Positions 28,607-37,977 of a stretch of 44,260 nt of DNA are shown here, one piece after another. Source of the stretch: Hymenobacter coccineus (GTDB lineage: Bacteria; Bacteroidota; Bacteroidia; Cytophagales; Hymenobacteraceae); NCBI RefSeq assembly GCF_001816125.1, contig NZ_MDZA01000199.1, forward strand, positions 1 to 44,260, written 5' to 3'. The notes beneath the pieces are model-generated. The model worked only from the letters and a program-made list of their open reading frames with translations. It searched no databases and had not been told where the DNA came from. The translations under genes and the position numbers were made by a program. The stretch's first letter is position 1; the number at the start of each line of letters is the position of its first letter.

Positions 28607-30346
28607 ATGTTCCAGACCCAAACCGCTCCTGACCTTACTACCGCCGCCCCCGCCACTACGCCCCTGACGGGCGCGGTAGCCACGCTGCAAGCCCTGGTGG
28701 CGGAGGGCGTGGACACAATTTTTGGCTATCCCGGCGGGGCCATTATCCCGATTTATGATGCCCTCTACGATTTCAAGGAGCAGCTCAACCACGTGCTGGT
28801 GCGCCACGAGCAGGGCGGCATTCACGCGGCGCAGGGCTATGCGCGCAGCTCGGGGCGGGTGGGCGTGGCGCTGGCTACCAGCGGGCCAGGCGCGACCAAC
28901 CTCGTGACGGGCTTAGCCGACGCCATGATTGACAGCACGCCGCTGGTTTGCATTACGGGGCAAGTGTTCGCGCATTTGCTGGGCACCGATGCGTTTCAGG
29001 AGACGGATATTATCAACATCACGACGCCGGTTACGAAATGGAACTACCAGGTTACCAGGGCCGAAGAGATACCCGAGGCGCTGGCCAAGGCCTTCTACAT
29101 TGCGCGCAGCGGCCGGCCCGGCCCGGTATTGGTGGATATCACCAAAAACGCGCAGATGCAGACCTTCGACGCGCCGGCCTACGAGCGTTGCACGCACATC
29201 CGCAGCTACCGGCCCGCGCCGGTGGTGCGCCCCGAGTACATCGAGCAGGCGGCGGCGCTGATTAATAGCGCCAAAAGGCCCTTTATTCTGTGGGGGCAAG
29301 GCGTGGTGCTGGGCAAGGCTGAGCGCGAATTCCAGGAATTTGTGGAGAAAAGCGGCATCCCGGCCGCTTGGACCATCCTGGGCGTGGGGGCCCTGGCCAC
29401 CGGCCACCCGCTGAACGTGGGCATGCTGGGCATGCACGGCAACTACGGCCCCAACGTGCTCACCAACGATTGCGACGTGCTGATTGCCATTGGGATGCGC
29501 TTCGACGACCGGGTGACCGGCCGGCTCGATAAGTACGCCAAGCAGGCGCAAATCATCCACCTCGACATCGACCCGACCGAAATCGGCAAAAATGTGCCCA
29601 CCGCCGTGCCCGTGTGGGGCGACTGCAAGGAAACCCTCCCACTGCTCACGGCCTTGGTCGAGCGCAAAGAGCACACCGCCTGGCTGGCCCGCTTCAACGA
29701 CCACATGGCGCAGGAAGTGGACGCCGTGATTCGGGAGGAGTTGTTCCCGACGTCGGAAGAATTAACTATGGGCGAGGTGCTGCAACAGCTCAACGAAACC
29801 ACGGGCGGTGAGGCCGTTATCGTATCCGACGTGGGGCAGCACCAGATGGTGGCCTGCCGCTATGCCCTGCAAAACCAGTCGCGCAGCCACGTCACGAGCG
29901 GCGGGCTGGGCACCATGGGCTTCGCGCTTCCTGCCGCCATCGGGGCCAAGTTTGGGGCCCCGCACCGGCCAGTGGTGGCCGTCATTGGCGACGGTGGTTT
30001 CCAGATGACGATTCAGGAGCTGGGCACCATCATGCAGACGGGCGTGGACGTGAAAATCATCATCCTCAATAACCAATTCCTGGGTATGGTGCGGCAGTGG
30101 CAGGAGCTGTTTCACCAGCGCCGCTACTCGTTTGTGGATATCCAAAGCCCTGATTTTGTGGCCGTCGCGGCCGGGTACCGCATCGCCGGCCAGCGCGTGG
30201 ACGACCGCGCCAACTTGCGCCCAGCCTTGGAAAAGATGCTGGCGCACCCGGGGTCGTTTTTGCTGGAAGTGATGGTGACAAAGGAGAATAATATTTTCCC
30301 GATGGTGCCGCAGGGGTGCAGCGTGGCGGAAATCCGGCTGCGCTAA
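28607..30346 (+). CDS. ilvB: Acetolactate synthase large (catalytic) subunit
   Basis: ThDP- and FAD-dependent condensation of pyruvate with pyruvate or 2-oxobutanoate, the first common step of valine and isoleucine synthesis. 579 residues. ThDP-activating Glu68 in LVRHEQGGIHAAQGYAR, FGYPGGAIIPIYDAL, ATSGPGATNLVTGLADA, FAD domain HGNYGPNVLTNDCDVLIAIG, and the ThDP pyrophosphate motif IGDGGFQMTIQELGTIMQTG ending in IIILNNQFLGMVRQWQELF. This is the biosynthetic, not the catabolic, form, supported by the small regulatory subunit immediately downstream. Confidence 0.96.
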   Translation: MFQTQTAPDLTTAAPATTPLTGAVATLQALVAEGVDTIFGYPGGAIIPIYDALYDFKEQLNHVLVRHEQGGIHAAQGYARSSGRVGVALATSGPGATNLVTGLADAMIDSTPLVCITGQVFAHLLGTDAFQETDIINITTPVTKWNYQVTRAEEIPEALAKAFYIARSGRPGPVLVDITKNAQMQTFDAPAYERCTHIRSYRPAPVVRPEYIEQAAALINSAKRPFILWGQGVVLGKAEREFQEFVEKSGIPAAWTILGVGALATGHPLNVGMLGMHGNYGPNVLTNDCDVLIAIGMRFDDRVTGRLDKYAKQAQIIHLDIDPTEIGKNVPTAVPVWGDCKETLPLLTALVERKEHTAWLARFNDHMAQEVDAVIREELFPTSEELTMGEVLQQLNETTGGEAVIVSDVGQHQMVACRYALQNQSRSHVTSGGLGTMGFALPAAIGAKFGAPHRPVVAVIGDGGFQMTIQELGTIMQTGVDVKIIILNNQFLGMVRQWQELFHQRRYSFVDIQSPDFVAVAAGYRIAGQRVDDRANLRPALEKMLAHPGSFLLEVMVTKENNIFPMVPQGCSVAEIRLR

Positions 30347-30401
30347 TGGCTCAGCATGACGACCTGGGAACTGATGTTCTTAATTAAATAAACCAAGTGC
30401 T

Positions 30402-31007
30402 ATGAGTCCCGAACCTGCCGACCGCCAGGAATACAACATCACCGCGTACACCGAAAACCAAGTGGGTCTGCTCAACCGCATTGCCATTATTTTCTCGCGC
30501 CGCAAAATCAACATCGAGAGCCTCAACGTGTCGCCTTCGGAAATTGAGGGCATCCACCGCTTCAACATCGTGATTGTGGAAACGGAGGAGGTGGTGGAGA
30601 AGCTGGCCAAACAGATTGAGAAGCAGGTGGAGGTGCTGAAAGTGTACTTCAACACCAACGCCGACGTGATTTGGCAGGAGATGGCGCTCTACAAAGTGCC
30701 CACCGACGTGATTGCCGAAAAAGTGCTCGTGGAGCGCCTGCTGCGCGAAAACGGGGCCCGCGCCGTGGTCATTCGCAAGGACTATACGGTGTTTGAAACC
30801 ACCGGCCACCGCGAGGAAACCGACAACCTGATTAAAGCTTTGCAGCCTTACGGGCTCATCGAATTTGTGCGCTCGGCGCGCATTGCCATCATCAAGGCCA
30901 GCGATGGTTTTCACCACAAGCTGCGCGAGTTTGAGCGCCGCGAGCCCAGCGAGGAGGTGGCCGAAAACGAATTTTTGAACGACCGCGAGCAGGTCTTCAC
31001 CATGTAG
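30402..31007 (+). CDS. ilvN: Acetolactate synthase small (regulatory) subunit
   Basis: Regulatory partner of IlvB that confers activity and valine feedback. 201 residues: N-terminal ACT domain (YNITAYTENQVGLLNRIAII, RRKINIESLNVSPSEIEGIH), then a second ferredoxin-like region (LYKVPTDVIAEKVLVERLLR, AVVIRKDYTVFETTGHREET) and LIEFVRSARIAIIKASDGF. Longer than E. coli IlvN (about 96) and closer to IlvH in layout. Valine sensing would be through the first ACT domain; I cannot verify binding residues. A family B palindrome abuts its stop. Confidence 0.95.
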   Translation: MSPEPADRQEYNITAYTENQVGLLNRIAIIFSRRKINIESLNVSPSEIEGIHRFNIVIVETEEVVEKLAKQIEKQVEVLKVYFNTNADVIWQEMALYKVPTDVIAEKVLVERLLRENGARAVVIRKDYTVFETTGHREETDNLIKALQPYGLIEFVRSARIAIIKASDGFHHKLREFERREPSEEVAENEFLNDREQVFTM

Positions 31008-31088
31008 TGTAGCGTGGACTCTGTGAGTCCGCGCATTTGAACGAAACCCTTTTAAACCCACGCGCGGACTCGCACAGTCCACGCTACA
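31008..31088. repeat. Palindromic repeat family B, copy 2
   Basis: Left arm 31008-31034 starts TGTAGCGTGGACTCTGTGAG; right arm 31062-31088 ends AGTCCACGCTACA; the 27-bp arms differ at two positions, centre 27 nt. It begins at the base after the ilvN stop and ends 15 bp before the ilvC start. Same family as 25859-25933. Confidence 0.88.
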
Positions 31089-31103
31089 ACCAATCCCAAC
31101 CCA

Positions 31104-32165
31104 ATGGCAACCATCAACTTCGGCGGCGTACCCGAAACCGTAATTACCCGCGACGAATTTCCGCTCGCCAAGGCCCTCGATTTCCTGAAGGACGACACCA
31201 TTGCCGTAATCGGCTACGGCGTGCAGGGCCCCGGCCAGGCGCTGAACATGCGCGACAACGGCTTCCACGTAATCGTGGGGCAGCGCGAGGGCACGCCGTC
31301 GTGGGAACGTGCCATCAAGGACGGCTGGGTGCCGGGCGAGTCGCTGTTTTCGATTGAGGAAGCGGCCGACAAGGGTACCATCATCTGCAATTTGCTGAGC
31401 GATGCCGGCCAGATTGCCCTGTGGCCCACGCTCCAGAAATACCTCACGCCGGGCAAAACGCTGTACTTCTCGCACGGCTTCGGCATCACGTTTAATGAGC
31501 AGACCAACATCATTCCGGCCAAGGATATTGACGTGATTTTGGTGGCGCCCAAGGGCTCCGGTACCAGCCTGCGCCGCTTGTTCGTGGCTGGCGGCGGGCT
31601 GAACTCGTCGTTTGCGGTGTTCCAGGATGCTACCGGCAAAGCCTGGGAAAAGGCCATTGCGATGGGCATCGGCGTGGGCTCGGGCTACCTGTTCGAAACC
31701 GATTTTAAGAAAGAAGTGTACTCTGACCTCACCGGCGAGCGCGGCGTGCTGATGGGGGCCCTGGCCGGCATCATCGAGGCGCAGTACCAGGTGCTGCGCC
31801 AGCGCGGCCACTCGCCCTCCGAGGCCTTCAACGAAACCGTGGAGGAACTCACCCAGAGCCTCGTGCCGCTGGTGGGCGAAAACGGCATGGACTGGATGTT
31901 TGCCAACTGCTCGGTAACCGCTCAGCGCGGGGCCCTCGACTGGAAAGGCAAGTTCCGCGACGCCACCCTGCCTGTACTCAACGACCTGTACGACAGCGTA
32001 GCCAGCGGCGAGGAAGCCCGCCGCACCATCGAGCGCGGCAGCACGCCCAACTACCGTAAGGAGCTGGAGGCAGAACTGAAGGAAGTGCGTGAGTCGGAGC
32101 TGTGGGCCACCGGCGCGCAAGTGCGCGAGCTACGTTCGCGCAGCAGCGCGAGCGTGGAGGCGTAA
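31104..32165 (+). CDS. ilvC: Ketol-acid reductoisomerase
   Basis: NADPH- and Mg-dependent isomeroreductase forming 2,3-dihydroxy-isovalerate or -methylvalerate. 353 residues, close to class I length. Nucleotide site AVIGYGVQGPGQALNMRDNG (34-53), YFSHGFGITFNE, DVILVAPKGSG, and the knotted helical domain with metal ligands in DLTGERGVLMGALAGIIEAQ, then AFNETVEELTQSLVPLVGENG and an extended basic/acidic C-terminal tail rich in Arg/Glu. Start 31104, 15 bp after the repeat. Confidence 0.95.
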   Translation: MATINFGGVPETVITRDEFPLAKALDFLKDDTIAVIGYGVQGPGQALNMRDNGFHVIVGQREGTPSWERAIKDGWVPGESLFSIEEAADKGTIICNLLSDAGQIALWPTLQKYLTPGKTLYFSHGFGITFNEQTNIIPAKDIDVILVAPKGSGTSLRRLFVAGGGLNSSFAVFQDATGKAWEKAIAMGIGVGSGYLFETDFKKEVYSDLTGERGVLMGALAGIIEAQYQVLRQRGHSPSEAFNETVEELTQSLVPLVGENGMDWMFANCSVTAQRGALDWKGKFRDATLPVLNDLYDSVASGEEARRTIERGSTPNYRKELEAELKEVRESELWATGAQVRELRSRSSASVEA

Positions 32166-32193
32166 GCGCCTTCTTTTACCGATTACAACAGGC

Positions 32194-32287
32194 CGTCATG
32201 CTGAGCTTGTCGAAGCATCTCTACCGCGCCGCAGGGATTAGTAATCCAACGAAGCGGCAGAGATGCTTCGACAAGCTCAGCATGACG
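32194..32287. repeat. Palindromic repeat family A, copy 2
   Basis: Arms of 34 bp, left 32194-32227 and right 32254-32287, with one mismatch; left arm begins CGTCATGCTGAGCTTGTCGA; centre 26 nt. It fills most of the ilvC-ilvA gap. Homologous to 1992-2086 and 43473-43583. Confidence 0.9.
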
Positions 32288-32331
32288 TTCTCTTTTACCC
32301 TGTACTAATTCAGAATCAGCCCTCTACCCCC

Positions 32332-33603
32332 ATGCCCGACCTGCTAGCCCCGGCGGCCACCGCCGTTACCCTGCAAAACGTGGAGGCCGCCGCGCGCCGC
32401 CTCAAAGGCGTGATTACCAAGACGCCCCTAATGCTGAACCTGGGGCTCTCGCGCACTTACGATGCCACCATTCTGCTCAAGCGGGAGGATTTGCAGGTGG
32501 TGCGTTCCTATAAAATCAGGGGGGCTTACAACAAGATTTCGGCGCTGCCGCTCACCGTGCCGGGCCGCCAGATTGTGTGCGCCAGCGCCGGCAACCACGC
32601 CCAGGGCGTGGCCTACGCTTGCCAGCTGCTGGGCTTGCAGGGCGACATTTTCATGCCCGCCCAAACGCCCGCCCAGAAGGTGGACAAGGTGCGCCTCTTC
32701 GGCAAGGACATGGTGACGGTGCACCTCACGGGCCGCACTTTTGACGACTGCTACCACGCGGCGCAGGCGTTTTGCGACGAGCGCGGCAGCACCTTCGTGC
32801 ATCCATTTGATGACTTGGCGATTGTGGAAGGGCAGGCTACGGTGGGGCTGGAAATCCTGAAATCTGCCAAGGAGCAGATTGACTTTTGCTTTATGCCCAT
32901 CGGCGGCGGCGGGCTGGCCTCGGGCTTGTCGAGCGTTTTCCGGCAACTCAGCCCTAATACCAAGCTCATTGGCGTGCAGCCGCTGGGGGCCCCCAGCATG
33001 CACGACGCCATCCGGGCCGGGCGGCGGCAGGCGCTGGCCAGCCTCGATACCTTCGTGGATGGCGCGGCCGTGAAGTGCCCCGGCGAGCTGAATTTTGAGA
33101 TTTGCCAGGCGCTGCTCGATGAGGTGCACCTCGTGCCCGAGGGCCAGGTGTGCGAAGACTTATTGAAGATGTACAACGAGGAAGGCATGGTGCTGGAGCC
33201 CGCCGGCACCCTGGCCATCTCGGCCCTGCACGCCTACGCCGACCAGATTCGGGGCAAAAAGGTGGTTTGCATCGTGAGCGGCTCCAACAACGACATCACC
33301 CGCATGGAGGACATCAAGGAGCGCGCCCAGCGCCACCAAGGCCTCAAGCACTACTTTATGGTGCGCTTCAACCAGGCCCCCGGGGCCCTGCGCCGCTTCG
33401 TGAACAACGTGCTGGCCGAGGGCGAGGACATCATTCAGTTTCAGTACATCAAGAAAAACAACAAGGAAAAAGGCCCCGTTTTCATCGGCGTCGAGGTCAA
33501 AAATCCGCACGATGTAGAGGGCATCAAAGCCCGCATGGTGGAAGAGGGTTTTGGCTTCGAATACCTCAACGGGCAACAGGATTTCCTGAGCTTGCTAGTA
33601 TAA
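32332..33603 (+). CDS. ilvA: Threonine ammonia-lyase (threonine dehydratase)
   Basis: PLP enzyme deaminating threonine to 2-oxobutanoate, the isoleucine precursor. 423 residues from ATG 32332. PLP lysine Lys61 in VVRSYKIRGAYNK, ASAGNHAQGVAYA, phosphate loop PIGGGGLASGL (191-194), and a C-terminal ACT-like module (about 340-423; FMVRFNQAPGALRRFVNNVL, IKKNNKEKGPVFIGVEVKN), so feedback by isoleucine is plausible. The open frame begins at 32263 inside the repeat but the ATG at 32332 is where the family starts. Last gene of the cluster; convergent with the beta-helix gene, whose stop is 10 bp away. Confidence 0.94.
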   Translation: MPDLLAPAATAVTLQNVEAAARRLKGVITKTPLMLNLGLSRTYDATILLKREDLQVVRSYKIRGAYNKISALPLTVPGRQIVCASAGNHAQGVAYACQLLGLQGDIFMPAQTPAQKVDKVRLFGKDMVTVHLTGRTFDDCYHAAQAFCDERGSTFVHPFDDLAIVEGQATVGLEILKSAKEQIDFCFMPIGGGGLASGLSSVFRQLSPNTKLIGVQPLGAPSMHDAIRAGRRQALASLDTFVDGAAVKCPGELNFEICQALLDEVHLVPEGQVCEDLLKMYNEEGMVLEPAGTLAISALHAYADQIRGKKVVCIVSGSNNDITRMEDIKERAQRHQGLKHYFMVRFNQAPGALRRFVNNVLAEGEDIIQFQYIKKNNKEKGPVFIGVEVKNPHDVEGIKARMVEEGFGFEYLNGQQDFLSLLV

Positions 33604-33613
33604 CTGGCCGTAG

Positions 33614-35510
33614 TCAATTGAGCGTCGGGTGCTTACCTTTTATCGCCTGGGGCCCCAGGCGTACCTTACCGCGGCCGGCGGTGACCAGTTCGGCTTGCGG
33701 ATCGAGGAAAAAATAAGCCCCGTTTTCGACGATTAGCTGGCCTTCGACGAGCAGTTTCGCGTGCCGCTGGAGCACCAGCGAACCGCCCTTCTTTACTATT
33801 AAACGAGAGGTGGGACCGATGTATAGTTCTGAGGGCTGCCAGATGGGCTCGTTCATGACCAAGGCGTTGTTGGCGCCGATGACTACGCTGGCCGAGTCGC
33901 GGCTGTGGGCCGGCCGCCGGCCGATGTCGAGCCCCGTGATTACGCCGTAGACGCAATTGCTGGCCAGCAGCTGGAGGCTGCCCGGGGCCCTGACCACCGT
34001 CGACTGCGGGGCCCCGCCGTTGCCCAGCGTCGTGTTGGTGCGGCCCAAGCTGGTGCGGTGCGGCCCGTCCCGGAACACGGTTGTGCCCGTGAAAACGGTG
34101 CCCTGCAAGTTGTTGTAAGAGCCCTGGGCGGCTTGGGCGTAGTCGTACAAAAACGTGCTGCCGCGAAAATGAAAAAAGCTGGCCGTATCGGGCTGGGCCA
34201 CAATGGCCCAGATGAGGTAGTTGCGCGTGCCCACGAACCGGCAATTGGTGAAGCTCATGTGCCGGGCGTGGGCATCGGAGTGCATAGTGAACGAGCCGTA
34301 GGCTGCTTGCCCGTGGTAGGGGCGGTCCTCAAACGTGCAGCCCACAAAGCGCGTGGCTTCGGCCGCCGTGGTGGCCTTGCAGCCGTGCACAAACGCGCCG
34401 TAGATGCGGCAATTTGTGAATAAAAAACCTGGCTGCGTCACCCAGGTCGACCAATTGGTGGCCCCAAATCAAGCTCCCCGTGACTGCCACGTTTTTGGTG
34501 GTGTTGGGCTGGCTGTCATTGCCGCGGTCCGACACCAGCCCCGCCCCGGCATTGTCCACAATGCGGCAGTTTTCGAGGCTTACGTTGGCCACGAAGCCCC
34601 CCTCGGGCTCCAGGTCGATGCCGGCGCCGGGGCTGGACGTTAGCGCCTTGCCAGTGGCAGCCACCACCGCGCGCCCGGTGTGGCTGAAGCTGCAGTTGAC
34701 GGCCCGGAACCCGTTCACGCCCGTGAGGGAAAGGCCCTGGCGGCCGTTGTAGGTGCAGGTGGAGTTTTCGAGCAGGATGGCCTCGCGCTGCGGGTCATCG
34801 AGGCGCTTGGCTAAGTGATTGAGCACTTGAATGCCGTCGCGCCCGAAGTGGTGCAGCGCCAGCCGCCGCAGCGAAACGCGGCGCGAGTCGCTGACGAAAA
34901 TGCCATCGGCGGGCAGCTGAATGCCGGTGTCGCCCCAGTGCCCGCCGATGAGCAATTTGGGGCTGTTGCCGTTGAGGTTCAGCCCGCTCACTGCTACGTT
35001 GTCGCAGCCTTGCAGCACGAGGCAGGTGCCGCCCCGGGCGGCGTAGTTGGGGTCGGTGAACGTGGCGGCCGGGGCTTCGTAGGGCCGCTGGGTCTTGGGG
35101 TCGAAGGCCCCGTAGCGCAGGCCGGCGGCGTAGCGAATTTCGGTGGTGGCGCTGTCGGCCCCCGCGATGGTGAGGTTGCGGCAGTTCACCAACCGCAGCA
35201 CATCGGGCGTGTTGCCGGCCGCGTCCTGCTGGCCCACCAGGTACGTGCCCGGCGGAATGGCGAGCACCGCTGCGCCGGTGCCGGCCGGCGTTTGGGCGCG
35301 CTGGTTGAAGAAAGCGGCGGCTTTGGCGAAGGCAGCCTGGTCGTTGGTTTTGCCGTCGCCCCGGGCCCCGAAGTCCCTTTTGAGGTCTTTGCGCAGCACC
35401 GCTGGGGGCCCCTGGGCGTGGGCTGGGCTGCCCAGCAGCAGGCTTAGGCTTAGCCAGCCGCCCAGTAAAATGCGCCAGGGCAGCGCCCTAGCGGCGCCGT
35501 TCGTTTTCAT
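33614..35510 (-). pseudogene. Secreted parallel beta-helix protein (pectate-lyase superfamily), one frameshift
   Basis: Exported polysaccharide-active or surface protein. From ATG 35510 (or 35525): signal peptide (LSLSLLLGSPAHA-Q), then RKDLKRDFGARGDGKTNDQA (the end-of-helix cap typical of pectate_lyase_3/GH28-like proteins), many Asn/Gly-rich beta-helix turns (LRLVNCRNLTIAGADSATTE, LVLQGCDNVAVSGLNLNGNS, ILLENSTCTYNGRQGLSLTG), and the second part FTNCRIYGAFVHG, RHMSFTNCRFVGTRNYLIWA and a C-terminal strand-rich region LYIGPTSRLIVKKGGSLVLQ. The two parts are in different frames, joined near 34464-34470; adding one G to the GGGGCC there gives SLIWGATNWSTWVTQPGF. Otherwise intact. No obvious catalytic residues can be assigned without a structure. 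Confidence 0.78.
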
Positions 35511-35603
35511 TTGGAGTGCTCTCATACCGCTCGCCCTAACTCGGCTGGGCCCGAAAAGGTGTGGTGAGCGGCAAAAATAATGCAGCAGTTGGGGCCCCGG
35601 CGC

Positions 35604-36461
35604 CTACGCCAGCTTGTCTTTGAATAGCTTCAGGGTGCGCTCCCAGGCCAGTTTTGCGGCCTCGGCGTTGTAGCGGGCGGGGGAGGTGTCGTTGTTAAAA
35701 GCGTGGTTCACGTTGGGGTACACGAACAGCTCGTAGGGCGTGTGGTTGGCCTTGAGAGCCGCCTCGTAGGCCGGAATACCGGCGTCGATGCGCTCGTCGA
35801 GGCCGGCGTAGTGCAGCATCAGGGCGGCCTTTATTTGGGGCACGTCTTCGGCCCTGGGCTGCTGGCCGTAGTAGGCCACGGCGGCGTTCAGCTTGGGGTC
35901 GTGCACCGCCAGCTGGTTGCTCAGGCCCCCGCCCCAGCAGAAACCCACGCAGCCGGTGTGCCCGTTGCTCTCGGGCCGGGCGCGAAGGTAGGCGAGGGCG
36001 GCGAGGTAGTTGTTGAGGTTTTTGGCGGGGTCGAGCTGGCCGATGAGCGTGCGGCCCTGGTCTTCGTCGGCGGGCGTGCCGCCGAGGGGCGAGAGGGCAT
36101 CGACGCCCAGGGCCATGTAGCCGGCCTGGGCCACGCGCCGCGTCACGTCCTTGATGTGGGGCGTAAGGCCCCGGTTTTCGTGGATGACCACCACGGCCCC
36201 GCGCTTTTTGTTGCCCTTGGGGCGGGCCAGGTAGCCCTTTACGGGGCCCCCGTCGCTAGGCCAGGTCACGTCCTCCAGCACCAGGTCGTCGGCCGAGGTG
36301 CTCACGGTGGCCGCTTGGGCATAGCCGGGCTCCAGCACGGCGAGGGCTGCCAGGGCCAGCGCGGTGCCGCCGGCCAGCTTGGCCAGTCGGTCCAAAAAGT
36401 CCTTGCGGGTGAGCGGGGCGTGGGTGTACTCGTCGAACAGGTTGATGATGCGCTGGTCCAT
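35604..36461 (-). CDS. Dienelactone hydrolase family protein, exported
   Basis: Alpha/beta hydrolase of 285 residues. N-terminal segment LTRKDFLDRLAKLAGG followed by a hydrophobic stretch ending PGYAQA, so probably exported or membrane-tethered. Catalytic triad visible: nucleophile Cys175 (VGFCWGGGLS), Asp222 (YAGLDERID), His253 (NVNHAFNND), plus the family Glu95 in VVIHENRGL. Cys rather than Ser as nucleophile fits dienelactone hydrolases. Substrate unknown; annotated relatives hydrolyse lactones and esters. 29 bp downstream of the lipase gene, so likely co-transcribed. Confidence 0.9.
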   Translation of the reverse strand: MDQRIINLFDEYTHAPLTRKDFLDRLAKLAGGTALALAALAVLEPGYAQAATVSTSADDLVLEDVTWPSDGGPVKGYLARPKGNKKRGAVVVIHENRGLTPHIKDVTRRVAQAGYMALGVDALSPLGGTPADEDQGRTLIGQLDPAKNLNNYLAALAYLRARPESNGHTGCVGFCWGGGLSNQLAVHDPKLNAAVAYYGQQPRAEDVPQIKAALMLHYAGLDERIDAGIPAYEAALKANHTPYELFVYPNVNHAFNNDTSPARYNAEAAKLAWERTLKLFKDKLA

Positions 36462-36490
36462 GCGGTGGGGTGGGTAGGAAAGAAAATGGG

Positions 36491-37590
36491 CTACGGCAGT
36501 CGTTCCGCCAGGTAATAATACGGCTGAAAGAAGTGGTGCCGAAACAGTTGCTTCGGGTCGTTGGGGTATTTGGCGTAGTAGGTGGCGTCGGCCGGCAGCG
36601 CCACGGTATTACCCGCCGGCACGTAGTTGCTGCTGGGGTAGAAGGCGGGGCCCCGGAAGCCAGGCACGGCCTTGACCACCGCCTTGCCCACGTAGCGGCC
36701 CAGGTAGCGCTGGTAGCGACGTTGGGCCCGGCGCGGGGGGCCGTCGAGCTGGCGGAAGGCGTGGCGCGCCACCAGATTTTTGGGGAACGGTTGCTTTTTG
36801 AGGGTGGCCGCCACGCCCACAAACGGATTGGTGGGGTTGAAGTCGTGCACGGTTTGCACGGTGAGGGGCACCTCGGGCACCCAGTCGGCGGGGTTCACCA
36901 CGTTCACGGCCCAACCGCCGTGGGTGGCGCGCGCGTAGTCGTAGGCGTAGTAGAGGTTGCCGGGCTTGGGGCCGGCGCTGCAATAGGTTTTGAGGCGCAG
37001 GTCGGCCGGTAACTTGCGCTGCTGCTGCAAGTTGCGCAGGTGCGAGGTGAGCAAAAACGCCACGGCCCCGCCCTGGCTGTGGCCCATGATGAGGAAGTCG
37101 CGGGTGCCGCGCCGGTAGCACGAGTCCACGGTGTGCACAATGCCGTCGGCCATAAAGGCGAGGCTCAGCAGCCAACCGGCGTGCACGGCGGCCTGGGGGT
37201 TATCGGCCAGGTGGTAGGCAAATTTGCGGCCCCCGCCCAGCTCCAGCTCGCCCGCGGCCGGCAGCATGGCGGCGTAGAAATTGGCCAGCCAGCTTTCGGC
37301 CTTGGCGGTGGTGCCCCGCAGGTTGATGACGGCCTGCGGCTGGGGCCCCGGGTGGGACCACAGGTCCCAGCGGTTGTCGAGCGGGCTGGTGGGCGAGCGG
37401 TAAGCCAGCGCAAACCGCTGGGGCTTCGGAATGCCTACCCACCACATCGAATCGGGCCCGCCCATGCGGGCGTGCAGCCGCAGCAGCTCCAGGTATTCGG
37501 CCTTGTCGAAGCCCGGCTGGAGGGCCTGGGCGCTAGCGCTGGGGCCCCAAGCAAGCCAAGCAGGACGAGTAAAGAAACGATAAGCCGCAT
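36491..37590 (-). CDS. Class 3 lipase-like secreted esterase (frameshift in signal peptide)
   Basis: Alpha/beta hydrolase with the lipase (class 3) motif: nucleophile Ser in FLIMGHSQGGAVAFLLTS, VINLRGTTAKAESWLANFYA (oxyanion region) and later YCSAGPKPGNLYY and NPADWVPEVPLT. The frame from 37465 (MGGPDSMWW) gives 324 residues. Upstream, ATG 37590 encodes a clear signal peptide MRLIVSLLVLLGLLGA in another frame; adding one C to GGGGCCCC (37541-37548) gives GAPSASAQALQPGFDKAEYL and joins the two, so the whole gene is 36491-37590. Fused in order with the dienelactone hydrolase downstream. Confidence 0.85.
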
Positions 37591-37690
37591 CCGCCGGGGC
37601 CCCCAGGGGTAAAAACTGACGAGCCGGTGAATATCGTATTTATTTAATTGGATCAGCGCAAATTACCATTGGGCCCACTGGCCGCTGTCG

Positions 37691-37957
37691 TTACAGGGCG
37701 TCAAGGCCGGCCCCCGCCAGCTGCTGCCGGATGCGCTGCCGGGCGGCGTCGGGCAGGCCCGGTAGCGCATCCGGGGCCCCGGCGGCCCGGGCTTGGGCCA
37801 GCTGCACCAGCAGCACGGTTTGGCGGGCGTAGCGGTGGCAGTAGGGGCAGTAATGCAGGTGCAGCCACAGGCTGCGCCGGTCGCGCGGGGCCAGGGGCGC
37901 GTCGGCGCGCTGCTCGATGAGCAGGGTGGCGTGTTGGCAGGAGAGCAGGCGCAGCAT
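37691..37957 (-). CDS. Putative zinc-finger anti-sigma factor
   Basis: 88 residues from ATG 37957. Contains CQHATLLIEQRADAPLAPRD and LHLHYCPYCHRY, i.e. the Cys ... His-x3-Cys-x2-Cys signature of ZAS/zf-HC2 anti-sigma factors, and no membrane span. The gene starts 20 bp after the ECF sigma factor, the standard arrangement, so it probably binds and inhibits it, releasing it when its zinc site is oxidised or metal is lost. Longer open frames upstream are overlaps of the sigma gene. Confidence 0.78.
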   Translation of the reverse strand: MLRLLSCQHATLLIEQRADAPLAPRDRRSLWLHLHYCPYCHRYARQTVLLVQLAQARAAGAPDALPGLPDAARQRIRQQLAGAGLDAL

Positions 37958-37977
37958 GGCGGGCGGTGGCAAGAGGG

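Noticed and set aside
30384..32120. Minus-strand frame of 578 codons across ilvN and ilvC
   Set aside because: Entirely antisense to two canonical genes and spanning a palindromic repeat; low-complexity composition.
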